Positions 1-7,975 of a stretch of 21,168 nucleotides of DNA are shown in pieces. The stretch lies in assembly GCA_025350445.1 (NCBI GenBank), contig JANXXV010000530.1:1-21168 (forward strand), in the 5' to 3' direction. The DNA comes from Bryobacteraceae bacterium. GTDB taxonomy: Bacteria; Acidobacteriota; Terriglobia; Bryobacterales; Bryobacteraceae. Below the pieces are notes generated by a model, which was not told the DNA's origin, did not search any database, and was given only the letters and a program-made list of their open reading frames with translations. The position numbers and the translations under genes are program-made. Position 1 is the first letter of the stretch. Each line of letters begins with the position of its first letter.

Positions 1-970
1 TGCGGCTCTTGCGAAATTCATCCACCAACTGATTCAGCGGCTTTGTCTCCGGCACCACCAACAGCTTGCGCAGCAGACGGCGCAGGCGGAAGGGCATCAC
101 GGGCCGGCGTTTTTCAATCGCCCCGCGGCGTTCCTCCCACACACGGGTCAAGTCTTTATAATGAACCACACCGATGATGTTTTCGGGCTTCTTATCATAG
201 ACGGGCAAGCGGGAATATTGATGATCGATCAGCAATCGCAACACCTGGTCAAGCGGCGCCTCCGCGGACACGGAGACAATGCCGTTGCGCGGCACCATGA
301 TCTCGCGCGCGCTGTAGTTCCGTAAATCCAGCAGATGCCGAATCGCGTCCTCTTCAAAATGGTGGAGATGCCCTTCATCGCGGCTGGTGCTGACGATAAA
401 CTTCAGCTCTTCGGCGGAGTGGCCGCCGCCATGCGGCTCGCCTCGGAGCCCCATCAGCTTGGTAATTAAGGATGAGGTGCGCTCAATGACAAAGACGAAC
501 GGTTCCGAGACGCGGTAGAAAATCAGCAGCACCGGCGCTACCAGGACGGCGAGCCGGTCGGCCTTTTCAATCGCCAGATTCTTCGGAACCACCTCTCCGA
601 TCACCACGTGCGCGTAGCTCATCGCTGCAAAGGCGAGCCCGAATGCCACTCCGTGGATGATGGACGCCGTGGCCGGGGTTACCATGGGCGCAAACAGTGC
701 GGAGATCATTTGGAACAGCGTGTCCTCGCCGGCCCAGCCCAGACCGAGACTGGCGAGAGTAACGCCAAGCTGGGTAACCGAGAGCAGCCGCTCCGGGTTC
801 TGCAGAAGACTCACAGCGGCCTGCGCCCCCACGATGCCCGATTCGGCCAGTTGGTGCAGCTTCGACCGCCGTGCCGAAATAAGCGATACTTCAGCGGCGG
901 CGAAAAACCCATTCAACGTGAGAATCAGACTAAGCAGCAGCAGGCGGTAACCAATATGACCTTCGTTCAT
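1..970 (-). CDS. CorC/HlyC-family DUF21-CBS membrane protein, C-terminus off the left edge
   Basis: I translated this frame by hand because it runs off the left edge; 323 residues are visible. A hydrophobic N-terminus (about residues 8-30) and further hydrophobic stretches near 60-120 and 140-165 make up the DUF21/CNNM membrane domain, which carries the family motif GEVVPKNLAIEKAD (about 125-138). A cytoplasmic CBS-pair region begins near 205 with EIMVPRNG (223-230), followed by a second block containing SRLPVYDK. Family members are linked to Mg/Co efflux or act as haemolysin-like proteins; the substrate cannot be told here. The start is ATG at 970 because an in-frame TAA lies a few codons upstream. 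No clear Shine-Dalgarno precedes it. It diverges from the penicillin acylase gene with 46 bp between them. The missing part is probably the rest of the CBS pair and the CorC_HlyC C-terminal domain. Confidence 0.9.
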   Translation of the reverse strand, partial: MNEGHIGYRLLLLSLILTLNGFFAAAEVSLISARRSKLHQLAESGIVGAQAAVSLLQNPERLLSVTQLGVTLASLGLGWAGEDTLFQMISALFAPMVTPATASIIHGVAFGLAFAAMSYAHVVIGEVVPKNLAIEKADRLAVLVAPVLLIFYRVSEPFVFVIERTSSLITKLMGLRGEPHGGGHSAEELKFIVSTSRDEGHLHHFEEDAIRHLLDLRNYSAREIMVPRNGIVSVSAEAPLDQVLRLLIDHQYSRLPVYDKKPENIIGVVHYKDLTRVWEERRGAIEKRRPVMPFRLRRLLRKLLVVPETKPLNQLVDEFRKSR

Positions 971-1016
971 TGGGTTTTAGGAGGGCGAACGGGCGAAGTT
1001 CGGTACAATTCGAAAA

Positions 1017-3233
1017 GTGTCCCTCAATCGGCTCCTAAGATATATTAACTTGCTGGTAGCCGTTGCTCTGGTGGCCGCGCTGGCCACTGTCTATTGGGTG
1101 GTCTATCGCGTTCTTCCAAAGACGTCGGGTGAAATTCATGCGCCAATCGGCACCGGCGCCGGCATCACCCGCGATTCGCTGGGCGTGCCCCATATCGTAG
1201 CGGGCAGCGTGGAAGACGCGCTGTTTCTGCAAGGGTTCGTCACCGCGCAGGATCGCTTGTGGCAGATGGAGTTAATCCGGCGGTTCGCGGCCGGAGAGCT
1301 TTCCGAAGTGCTGGGGCGCGTGACGCTGGAAGCCGATCGCGATTCGCGGCGGTTCCGGTTGCGCCGCCTTGCGGAGGAACACTACAAAGGTCTGGACGCG
1401 AAAGAGCGTGCCTACATGGCGGCTTATGCGCGCGGCGTGAATTATTTTCTGGAAACGCACGCCAAGTCGTTGCCGGTGGAATTCACGCTGCTGCGCTTCG
1501 ACCCGCGGCCGTGGAGTGTGATCGATTCGATCCTGGTGGCGCTGAGCATGTATCGCGATATGACGCCGTCCTGGAAAGACGAGTTGCAGCGCGCGAAAAT
1601 GCGCAACGGCGCGGACCCGGCGATGGTGGAATATCTCTATCCGAAGCGGTCCGGCGGCGATGTACAGCCGGGATCGAACGCCTGGGTGGTGGGTGGCAAG
1701 CGAACTGCCAGCGGGAAGCCGCTGCTGGCGAATGATCCTCATTTGGAATTCGGACTGCCGTCCACCTGGTACCTGGTGCACATGCAGGCGCCATCGCTGA
1801 ACGTGTCGGGTTCCACGCTGCCAGGCGCGCCCAGCGTGATCATTGGCCACAACGACCGCATCGCTTGGGGCATGACTAATTTACACTTCGACGTGCAGGA
1901 TCTGTATGCCGAAAAATTGAATCTGCAATCCGGGCAATATCTGTTTCAAGGCAAGGTAGAGCAGGCACGGCTGGAGCGCGAGGTGATCCGGGTGAAGGGC
2001 GAGAAGCCGGTGGAGTTCGCCAATTGGGTAACGCGGCATGGGCCGGTCTGGAGCAGCGACGGCGGACAGGTGCTGACGCTTCGTTGGGTGGGCGCGGAGC
2101 CGGGCATTTTCCGCTTTCCCATGGTTGATCTAAACATGGCCCGGAACTGGCAGGAGTTCCGCGCGGCCATTTCCCGCTTCTATGCGCCGGGGCAGAATTT
2201 TGTATATGCCGATGTGGATGGAAACATCGGTTACCAGGCGGCGGGCAAATTTCCGATTCGCACGTCTTACGAAGGCGACGTGCCGGTGGATGGAAGCAGT
2301 GGTGAGAACGAATGGACCGGCTTCATTCCGTTTGACGAATTGCCGTCGATCTATAATCCGGCGTCTGGACTGATTGTGTCGGCGAACCAGAATCCCTTTC
2401 CCGCCGGCTATAAGTATCGTGTGAACGGCATGTTTGCGCCGTATTACCGGTCTCGCCAGATTCTGAATCTGCTGTCGGCAAAGAACGGTTGGAAGCCGGA
2501 TGAGATGCTGGCGGTGCAGAAGGATGTGTATTCGGAGCTGAGCCACTTCCTGGCACAGCAGGTGATCGCGGCTTACGACAAACGCGCGGCGAAGAATCCA
2601 TCCTTGACCGATCCGGTGAAAATTCTGCGCGAGTGGAACGGGCAGATGGAGAAAGATCTGCCTGCGCCGTTTCTGATTTCGCTGGTGTACCAGCACCTGC
2701 GCCGGACTGTGGCGGAGCGGGTTTCAGCCGGCGGAGGCGACGTGTACGATACGCCCATGAGTGGGGTTGCGATTGAGAATCTGCTGCGCGCGCGCCCGTC
2801 CAACTGGTTTGTGGACTACGATCAGATGCTTCTGCGCGTCTTCGTGGATGCCGTGGAAGAAGGCCGGCGGATGCAAGGGAAGAACGCGAATAAATGGAAG
2901 TACGGCGAGTATGTGGAGCTTACGCTGAAGAACCCGATCCTTGGCCGGATTCCGTGGATTGGAGCGTACTTCAACGTTGGGCCGGCGCCGATGAGCGGCT
3001 CGCCGACCACGGTGAAGCAGACTACGAAACGGCTGGGGCCGTCAATGCGGTTCGTGGCCGATCTTTCCGATTGGGAGCGGTCGCTGCAGAATATTACTGT
3101 TGGGGAGTCAGGGCAAATTTTGTCGTGGCACTATCGGGATCAGTGGGAGGCCTACTATGCGGGGCATAGTTTTCCGATGCGGTTTGGAAAGATTGAGGGG
3201 AGTGTGCTGAGGGTGGTGCCGGGGCGGAATTGA
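1017..3233 (+). CDS. Penicillin acylase family protein (Ntn-hydrolase)
   Basis: This 738-aa protein has one N-terminal hydrophobic segment (about residues 10-30), so it is probably exported or membrane-anchored. Family members are proenzymes that cut themselves into alpha and beta chains; the new N-terminal residue of the beta chain is the nucleophile. The cleavage site is visible as PGSNAW, with Gly219/Ser220, followed by the usual PLLANDPHLE block (about 234-243). Further downstream NDRIAWGMTN, the VDGNIGY block and SANQNP match the family. Length and order are normal, so the gene looks intact. The start is GTG at 1017, just after a TACAAT hexamer, with no Shine-Dalgarno. The substrate is unknown: this family includes penicillin amidases, cephalosporin acylases and acyl-homoserine-lactone acylases, and the motifs do not separate them. 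No resistance or quorum-sensing gene lies beside it. Confidence 0.92.
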   Translation: MSLNRLLRYINLLVAVALVAALATVYWVVYRVLPKTSGEIHAPIGTGAGITRDSLGVPHIVAGSVEDALFLQGFVTAQDRLWQMELIRRFAAGELSEVLGRVTLEADRDSRRFRLRRLAEEHYKGLDAKERAYMAAYARGVNYFLETHAKSLPVEFTLLRFDPRPWSVIDSILVALSMYRDMTPSWKDELQRAKMRNGADPAMVEYLYPKRSGGDVQPGSNAWVVGGKRTASGKPLLANDPHLEFGLPSTWYLVHMQAPSLNVSGSTLPGAPSVIIGHNDRIAWGMTNLHFDVQDLYAEKLNLQSGQYLFQGKVEQARLEREVIRVKGEKPVEFANWVTRHGPVWSSDGGQVLTLRWVGAEPGIFRFPMVDLNMARNWQEFRAAISRFYAPGQNFVYADVDGNIGYQAAGKFPIRTSYEGDVPVDGSSGENEWTGFIPFDELPSIYNPASGLIVSANQNPFPAGYKYRVNGMFAPYYRSRQILNLLSAKNGWKPDEMLAVQKDVYSELSHFLAQQVIAAYDKRAAKNPSLTDPVKILREWNGQMEKDLPAPFLISLVYQHLRRTVAERVSAGGGDVYDTPMSGVAIENLLRARPSNWFVDYDQMLLRVFVDAVEEGRRMQGKNANKWKYGEYVELTLKNPILGRIPWIGAYFNVGPAPMSGSPTTVKQTTKRLGPSMRFVADLSDWERSLQNITVGESGQILSWHYRDQWEAYYAGHSFPMRFGKIEGSVLRVVPGRN

Positions 3234-3297
3234 CTAAATTGCCGCTGCACATTGCGTTTGCCCGACGAGAAAAACAGGCTGGTAGAATTGCCTCGAA

Positions 3298-3813
3298 TCA
3301 GATGCCCCGTAGATTGAATCGCCCAAACTCGCTACTCTCCTTGGCAGCGATTTCCTCCTCAAATTCAGTCTTGTACAGATCCTGAAGATTTTCTAAAAAC
3401 AGCGTCCAAGCACGCTCGAAGTCTTCCAGAAAGAGCTGAGTTTCATCGCACCCGCCCATCACCTGAGTGCGCTTGATGCGGTCGCGTGAGACATGCATGA
3501 GTTGCTTGTTCATGTGCTCCTGTATGTCCTGTGTCCAGTGAGTGAACTTATAGTCAATTTCGGTTTTAGTGAACTCGGGTGCCCTCAGGTCGTCAAACTT
3601 AGGGTTTGTAGACGGTTTGTAGACAAAGAACTCGTACATCTTCCGGCAATTTATGTAGAACGCATGAGCGATGTGGGTATTGACCGGCGCTAGTTCTACG
3701 AGTGACTGGCCCAGGTGAAAGCCCTAATTCGCCATGGTGCCCGCTGCTGCCAGATTTGAATAATCATGAACGACATGGTGCGATGGGCGCTTACGCTGCT
3801 CTGCTTGTGTCAT
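3298..3813 (-). pseudogene. Unknown protein gene interrupted by an in-frame amber codon
   Basis: From ATG at 3813 to the stop at 3298 there is one frame of 171 sense-or-stop positions broken only by TAG at 3726-3724 (codon 30). Before the stop it reads MTQAEQRKRPSHHVVHDYSN and then LAAAGTMAN. After it, GFHLGQSLVELAPVNTHIAH continues into FYINCRK and then MYEFFVYKP, with no ATG until 3639. The stretch between the stop and that ATG looks like folded protein rather than noise, so a 113-aa ORF starting at 3639 would be a fragment. A single change from CAG (Gln) or TGG (Trp) would create the stop. The C-terminal half is helical and acidic, with FLEDFERAW. I do not recognise the family. Several lines here hand-count at 40-55% GC, below the neighbouring genes, which fits acquired DNA. 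A downstream start at a CTG or at 3639 remains possible. Confidence 0.7.
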
Positions 3814-3899
3814 ATTTCTTCATCAGTCTAACGAAACATGCTTGCGCTCCGTCTCATAACATAATTATCGGTGCGCTGGCGTTCACAGGGTGAGAAGCT

Positions 3900-5024
3900 C
3901 TAACCGACCAACACAAATCGCCCGTCCGCCTGCAGGTAATACTTCTTCCCCCGCCAAATAATCGTGTTGCCGAAGAACCCGGCGATCCAGAAGACGAAGC
4001 TGAGTAAATCCTGCACCGGGATCAGCCACCAGCTACGACCGCAGTGAAGAATGGCCCCCGCTGTTGCATAGGCGGCGAGGGCGCGAATGACCACGGTAGC
4101 GGCCAGAACCGGCCACCATTCCGACCGCGCCAGCACCAGCAGCGCCGCCAGTGGCAGCGGATTCGTGAAGAGTTGCCCCACATAACCCGCAGGGCGGGAA
4201 CGCCGCGTGCTGCGGGCCCACCGCAGCCGGTGCGCCGCGTTCACCGCCAGAGTTTCGCTGCCGATCCGATGCTCTATCACGTACGATGACAGGCTGACCG
4301 TCCATCCTGCGCCGGCGGCGAACTGTCCCATCACGAAATCTTCCGCAAGGTAGTCCTTCAGCCGGTCGAACCCGCCGATCTCTTGCAGTGCCTGCCGGCG
4401 GGCCACAATCGTAGGCCCCACCGCAAACTTCATCCCTTCCAGCATGCGCGCGACAAGAATGCCTCCCAGAAACTCCGTGTTCATGCCCGCTGCTTCCAGT
4501 TGCGACCAGAAACTTTGTCCGGCCACCGCGCGGTAGGGGCACGTTGCGACGCCGAGCTTCGGATCCTGAAATTCGGCGGCAACCACCTGCAACATGTCGG
4601 GCGTGACGCGAATATCGCTGTCGCTCATCACCAACACATCGTTCCGCGCCGCGGCCATCATGCGGTCCAGGCTGAAGACTTTGGCGTTTGGATACGGCGG
4701 CTCGCCGAGCACCAGCAACTGCGCGGGAACCTGTGGATACTGACGGCGCAGTGACTCCGCAACCGCAACGGCTGGATCGTCGACCCGGCGCACCGCCATC
4801 AAGATCTCGAAGTCGGGATAATCCAACGTGAAGAAGCTGCGGAGATTCTGCTCCAGTCCTTCGTCTGCCCCGTACAGCGGCTTCAGAATGCTGATAGGAA
4901 TCACCCGCCCTAAAGCAGGAGGCCGCACGGAGAGATACTTCCGCGCGCCCGCGATTACCAACACACAATAGACCATCGATCCAACAACCAACGCCAGCAG
5001 CAGCCACCCCGCAGCGATCCCCAT
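3900..5024 (-). CDS. hpnI: HpnI-like GT21 glycosyltransferase (hopanoid or ceramide type)
   Basis: This 374-aa membrane glycosyltransferase has an N-terminal anchor (about residues 4-26) and C-terminal hydrophobic segments (about 285-355). Between them is a GT-A domain of the ceramide-glucosyltransferase family: ISILKPLYGADE (44-55), the nucleotide-sugar site SDSDIR (134-139), AEDF (227-230) and HRLRW (265-269) in the place of the (Q/R)xxRW motif. In hopanoid producers, HpnI transfers N-acetylglucosamine from UDP-GlcNAc to bacteriohopanetetrol at the inner membrane, and HpnK then deacetylates the product. No other hopanoid gene is visible in this window, so the assignment rests on family likeness; a glycolipid or ceramide transferase is the alternative. 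ATG 5024 is the first start in a frame that stays open upstream without a good start codon. It follows thrS with 103 bp between them, so co-transcription is possible. Confidence 0.72.
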   Translation of the reverse strand: MGIAAGWLLLALVVGSMVYCVLVIAGARKYLSVRPPALGRVIPISILKPLYGADEGLEQNLRSFFTLDYPDFEILMAVRRVDDPAVAVAESLRRQYPQVPAQLLVLGEPPYPNAKVFSLDRMMAAARNDVLVMSDSDIRVTPDMLQVVAAEFQDPKLGVATCPYRAVAGQSFWSQLEAAGMNTEFLGGILVARMLEGMKFAVGPTIVARRQALQEIGGFDRLKDYLAEDFVMGQFAAGAGWTVSLSSYVIEHRIGSETLAVNAAHRLRWARSTRRSRPAGYVGQLFTNPLPLAALLVLARSEWWPVLAATVVIRALAAYATAGAILHCGRSWWLIPVQDLLSFVFWIAGFFGNTIIWRGKKYYLQADGRFVLVG

Positions 5025-5069
5025 TTTGCGTTTAGGCTTCCAGCGGATCGATACCGCTTGCTGACGCGC

Positions 5070-5096
5070 GCGGCTCGGCGCCGGCGTCTGAGCCGC
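5070..5096 (-). other. GC-rich hairpin between thrS and hpnI
   Basis: GCGGCTC at 5070-5076 pairs with GAGCCGC at 5090-5096 around a 13-nt loop that is itself rich in GGCGCC. There is no T-tract on either side, so this is not a standard terminator. It may slow polymerase or protect the 3' end of the thrS message. It lies inside a short out-of-frame ORF that I do not call. Confidence 0.3.
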
Positions 5097-5127
5097 GACC
5101 GTGAGGGAGTGGTTCTTCCATCCGCGT

Positions 5128-7068
5128 TTACTCGGAAGGCGCTTTAGAATCGATCAACTGCTGTATTTCCACCAGGAAATCTGCCAGCGGCTTCACCCCT
5201 TGATCGGCGTGCTTGCGATTCCTTACCGACACCGTTCCGTTCTCGGCCTCACGATCCCCAACCACCAGCATGTAGGGAATCTTCTGCAACTGCGCATCGC
5301 GGATCTTCAGATTCACCTTTTCCTTGCGATCATCCACCGTCACGCGGATTCCGGCCGCCTTGAGCTGACCCTGAATCTGCTTGGCGTAGTCCGCCTGGCG
5401 GTCCGTAATGGGAAGCACGATGGCCTGAACCGGCGCCAGCCACACGGGGAACGCCCCGGCGTAGTGCTCAATCAGAATGCCGAAGAACCGCTCGATGGAG
5501 CCGTACAGCGCCCGGTGAACCATCAGCGGTTGATGCGCTTTGCCATCCTCGCCGATGTATTCCAGGTTAAAGCGGCGCGGCAACGTGAAATCGAATTGCA
5601 CCGTGGATAGCTGCCACAAGCGGCCGATGGCGTCCACCAGCTTCATGTCGATCTTGGGGCCGTAAAAAGCGGCCTCGTCTTTCATCACTTTGACTTTCAG
5701 GCCCAGGCGGCTGGTGGCCTTGGTCAACGCATCCTCGGCCACGGCCCACTGTTCCGGAGTGCCGTCGTACTTGCCACTGGCGCCGCCGTCCCAGGTGGAA
5801 AGCTCCGCCTCATATTTCTCGAATCCGAAGGTCTTTAATGTATCCACCGCAAACTGCAGGCAGTTGACGACTTCGTCTTCGATTTGCTCCGGCGTGCAGA
5901 AGATATGCGCGTCGTCCTGCGTAAAGCCGCGCACACGAAGCAGCCCGTGCATCACACCGGAGCGTTCATATCTATAGACGGTTCCCAGTTCGCCCAGCCG
6001 CACCGGAAGATCGCGGTAGCTGTGCATCTTGTCCGCGTAGATCAGGATGTGGAACGGACAATTCATCGGCCTCAACTGGTATTCAGCATCGTCCAGTTCC
6101 ATCCGTTTGAACATGTTGTCGGCGTAGAAATTGTAGTGGCCTGAGGTCTTCCACAGGTCCGCTCTGGCGATGTGCGGCGTGTAAACCAGAGAATAGCCGC
6201 GGGCAATATACTGATCGCGCATCCAGTCTTCCAGAATCTTGCGGATGGTGCCGCCTTTCGGATGGAAGAAGATCAGCCCCGGCCCGGCGAGTTCCTGAAT
6301 ACTGAACAGATCCAGTTCCTGCCCCAGCTTACGGTGGTCGCGCTTTTTCGCCTCTTCCAGGCGCTTCAGATATTCGTCCTGGTCTTTCTTGCTGAAGAAC
6401 GCGGTCCCGTAAATGCGCTGCATCTGATGGTTCTTCTCGTCGCCTTTCCAGTAGGCGCCGGCGATGGAAAGCAGCTTGAATGCTTTGATGCGCGTGGTAT
6501 CGGGAACGTGCGGTCCGCGGCAGAAATCGATGAACGTGGGGCCGAGCGTGTATTCGCTGAAAACGTCGCCGGCCTTTTCTTCAATAAGTTCACACTTCAT
6601 TTTTTCGCCCATGGCCTTGTATTTCTTGAGACCTTCCGCCTTCGGCGACATCTTACGTTCGTATGGGAGCGCCTGCGCCTGAATCTCCCACATTTTGGCT
6701 TCGATCTTATCCAGATCTTCGGGAGTGAAAGCTGTTTCGCGTTGAAAGTCGTAATAGAAACCGGCTTCCGTTGGCGGGCCGATGCCTAGCTTGGTTTCAG
6801 GAAATAGCTGCAGGACGGCCAGCGCCAGCAAGTGGGCCGTGGAGTGGCGATAGACTTCCAGTGCCTCCGGATTCTTCGATGTCAGAATCTGCAATGTGGC
6901 GTCCGATTCCAGCGGCCGCGTGAGATCGAACAGATCTCCGTTCACGCGGGCGACTACGGCGTCGTCGGCCAGACGAGGGCTGATGGACCGTGCAATGTCG
7001 ATGGGGCGGGTGCCTGGAGGCACTTGCTGGGAACTGCCGTCAGGCAGGGTAATGGAGATGCTGCTCAT
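5128..7068 (-). CDS. thrS: Threonine--tRNA ligase
   Basis: This 646-aa class II aminoacyl-tRNA synthetase charges tRNA-Thr in the cytoplasm. Domain order is normal and full length: the N-terminal TGS domain (about 1-62), the editing domain with HSTAH (75-79) and the CRGPHVP and GDEKNHQMQRIYG blocks, then the catalytic core. The core shows YERSG and RVRGFTQDDAH (motif 2), MNCPFH, which holds the Cys and one position used around the active-site zinc in this family, and HRALYGSIERFFGILIEHY (motif 3). The C-terminal anticodon-binding domain includes KVNLKIRDAQ. ATG 7068 gives the standard MSSISITLPDGS start. No strong Shine-Dalgarno is visible upstream, and I see no T-box leader: only 48 bp separate it from the divergent sigma factor gene. 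Confidence 0.98.
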   Translation of the reverse strand: MSSISITLPDGSSQQVPPGTRPIDIARSISPRLADDAVVARVNGDLFDLTRPLESDATLQILTSKNPEALEVYRHSTAHLLALAVLQLFPETKLGIGPPTEAGFYYDFQRETAFTPEDLDKIEAKMWEIQAQALPYERKMSPKAEGLKKYKAMGEKMKCELIEEKAGDVFSEYTLGPTFIDFCRGPHVPDTTRIKAFKLLSIAGAYWKGDEKNHQMQRIYGTAFFSKKDQDEYLKRLEEAKKRDHRKLGQELDLFSIQELAGPGLIFFHPKGGTIRKILEDWMRDQYIARGYSLVYTPHIARADLWKTSGHYNFYADNMFKRMELDDAEYQLRPMNCPFHILIYADKMHSYRDLPVRLGELGTVYRYERSGVMHGLLRVRGFTQDDAHIFCTPEQIEDEVVNCLQFAVDTLKTFGFEKYEAELSTWDGGASGKYDGTPEQWAVAEDALTKATSRLGLKVKVMKDEAAFYGPKIDMKLVDAIGRLWQLSTVQFDFTLPRRFNLEYIGEDGKAHQPLMVHRALYGSIERFFGILIEHYAGAFPVWLAPVQAIVLPITDRQADYAKQIQGQLKAAGIRVTVDDRKEKVNLKIRDAQLQKIPYMLVVGDREAENGTVSVRNRKHADQGVKPLADFLVEIQQLIDSKAPSE

Positions 7069-7116
7069 GATAAGGGGTGAAAGTTCAGCGTATCATGACT
7101 ATATAGCTGCCGAGCG

Positions 7117-7740
7117 ATGACCGAAACAACTACAGCAGAGGTATTCGACGAAGCACCGTTGGTGGATCGCGCCCGGAGCGGCGATACAGCTGCGTTTACC
7201 GAGCTGGTGAACCGCTACGAACGCAAGATCTTCCGGCTGGCCAAACATATTACGCAAAACGACGAGGATGCGGAAGACGTTTTGCAAGAGACTTTTCTAA
7301 AGGCTTATTCGCACCTGGATTCGTTCCAGGGGCAATCGAAATTTTATACGTGGATCGTGCGTATCGGCGTGAACGAAGCGCTGATGAAACTGCGCAAGCG
7401 GAAATCGAGCAGGACAGTATCGCTCGACGAGCCGACCGATACCGGTGAAGACACCATGGTGCGGGAGATTGCGGTTTGGGAGGAAAATCCAGAGCAGAAG
7501 TATTCCCGCGACGAACTACGGGAGATTTTAGACAAAGCCGTGGAGAGTTTAAAGCCAGCATTCCGCACCGTTTTCGTGCTGAGAGACATCGAAGAAATGT
7601 CGACAGAAGAAACTGCTTCGGCTTTGGACATTTCCATCCCCGCGGTGAAGAGCCGGCTGCTGCGGGCGCGTTTGCAGTTGCGCGAAAAGCTAACCAAATT
7701 CTTCCGGCGAAAGGGGGACGACGTTTTTGCTTACCTGTAA
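7117..7740 (+). CDS. ECF-type RNA polymerase sigma factor
   Basis: This 207-aa sigma-70 family protein has only regions 2 and 4, as in extracytoplasmic-function sigma factors. Region 2 (about residues 25-95) includes EDVLQETFLKAYSHLDSF and KFYTWIVRIGVNEAL, which form the core-binding and -10 recognition helices. Region 4 (about 140-195) includes FRTVFVLRDIEEMSTEE and the helix-turn-helix ALDISIPAVKSRLLRAR, which reads the -35 element. The linker is acidic (DEPTDTGEDTM). It is followed, with a 14-bp overlap, by a zinc-finger anti-sigma protein, so the pair is probably translationally coupled. A TATATA hexamer at 7100-7105 with GTGAAA 17 bp upstream could be its promoter, but the match is weak and there is no clear Shine-Dalgarno. 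Regulon and signal are unknown. Confidence 0.93.
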   Translation: MTETTTAEVFDEAPLVDRARSGDTAAFTELVNRYERKIFRLAKHITQNDEDAEDVLQETFLKAYSHLDSFQGQSKFYTWIVRIGVNEALMKLRKRKSSRTVSLDEPTDTGEDTMVREIAVWEENPEQKYSRDELREILDKAVESLKPAFRTVFVLRDIEEMSTEETASALDISIPAVKSRLLRARLQLREKLTKFFRRKGDDVFAYL

Positions 7741-7975
7741 AGATTTCCTGACTGAACTGGGCGACTATCTCGACGAATCCGTCGATCGGGAACTTAAGGT
7801 CAAGCTGGAACAACACGTCACCGAGTGCCCGAACTGCTTCGTGGTTTTCGATACTACGAAGAAGACGATCAAAGTCTACAAAGGGATTGAACCGCAAGTG
7901 ATCCCGGAGGACATTCATGCACGGCTTATGGCGGCGCTTCATAAGAAGATGGCTGCCGGAAAGTGTCAATCGTAG
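7727..7975 (+). CDS. Small zf-HC2 anti-sigma protein
   Basis: This 82-aa protein starts at a TTG inside the end of the sigma gene. A G-rich Shine-Dalgarno (AAGGGGGA, 7711-7718) supports that start. It has the zinc-binding anti-sigma pattern: an early Cys (TCKDF) followed by HVTECPNC, that is HxxxCxxC. Known proteins of this type hold the cognate ECF sigma factor inactive, and the gene pairing supports that role here. It has no transmembrane segment, so unlike the second anti-sigma factor in this window it should be soluble and would sense a cytoplasmic signal, perhaps redox or zinc state acting on the cysteines (inference). Its last 50 bp overlap, on the opposite strand, the 3' end of addA. 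Confidence 0.85.
   Translation: MLTCKDFLTELGDYLDESVDRELKVKLEQHVTECPNCFVVFDTTKKTIKVYKGIEPQVIPEDIHARLMAALHKKMAAGKCQS

Noticed and set aside
608..1048. 146-aa plus-strand ORF over the CorC-like gene
   Set aside because: Antisense to a clear DUF21-CBS protein and overlaps the acylase start.
3702..3893. 63-aa plus-strand ORF opposite the amber-interrupted gene
   Set aside because: No Shine-Dalgarno or motif; the opposite strand gives the more protein-like reading.
5070..5096. GC-rich hairpin as a terminator of thrS
   Set aside because: No T-tract follows on the minus strand, so I list it only as a hairpin.
5032..5121. 29-aa ORF between thrS and hpnI
   Set aside because: No Shine-Dalgarno, Pro/Ala/Gly-rich composition from GC-rich DNA, and it includes the intergenic hairpin.
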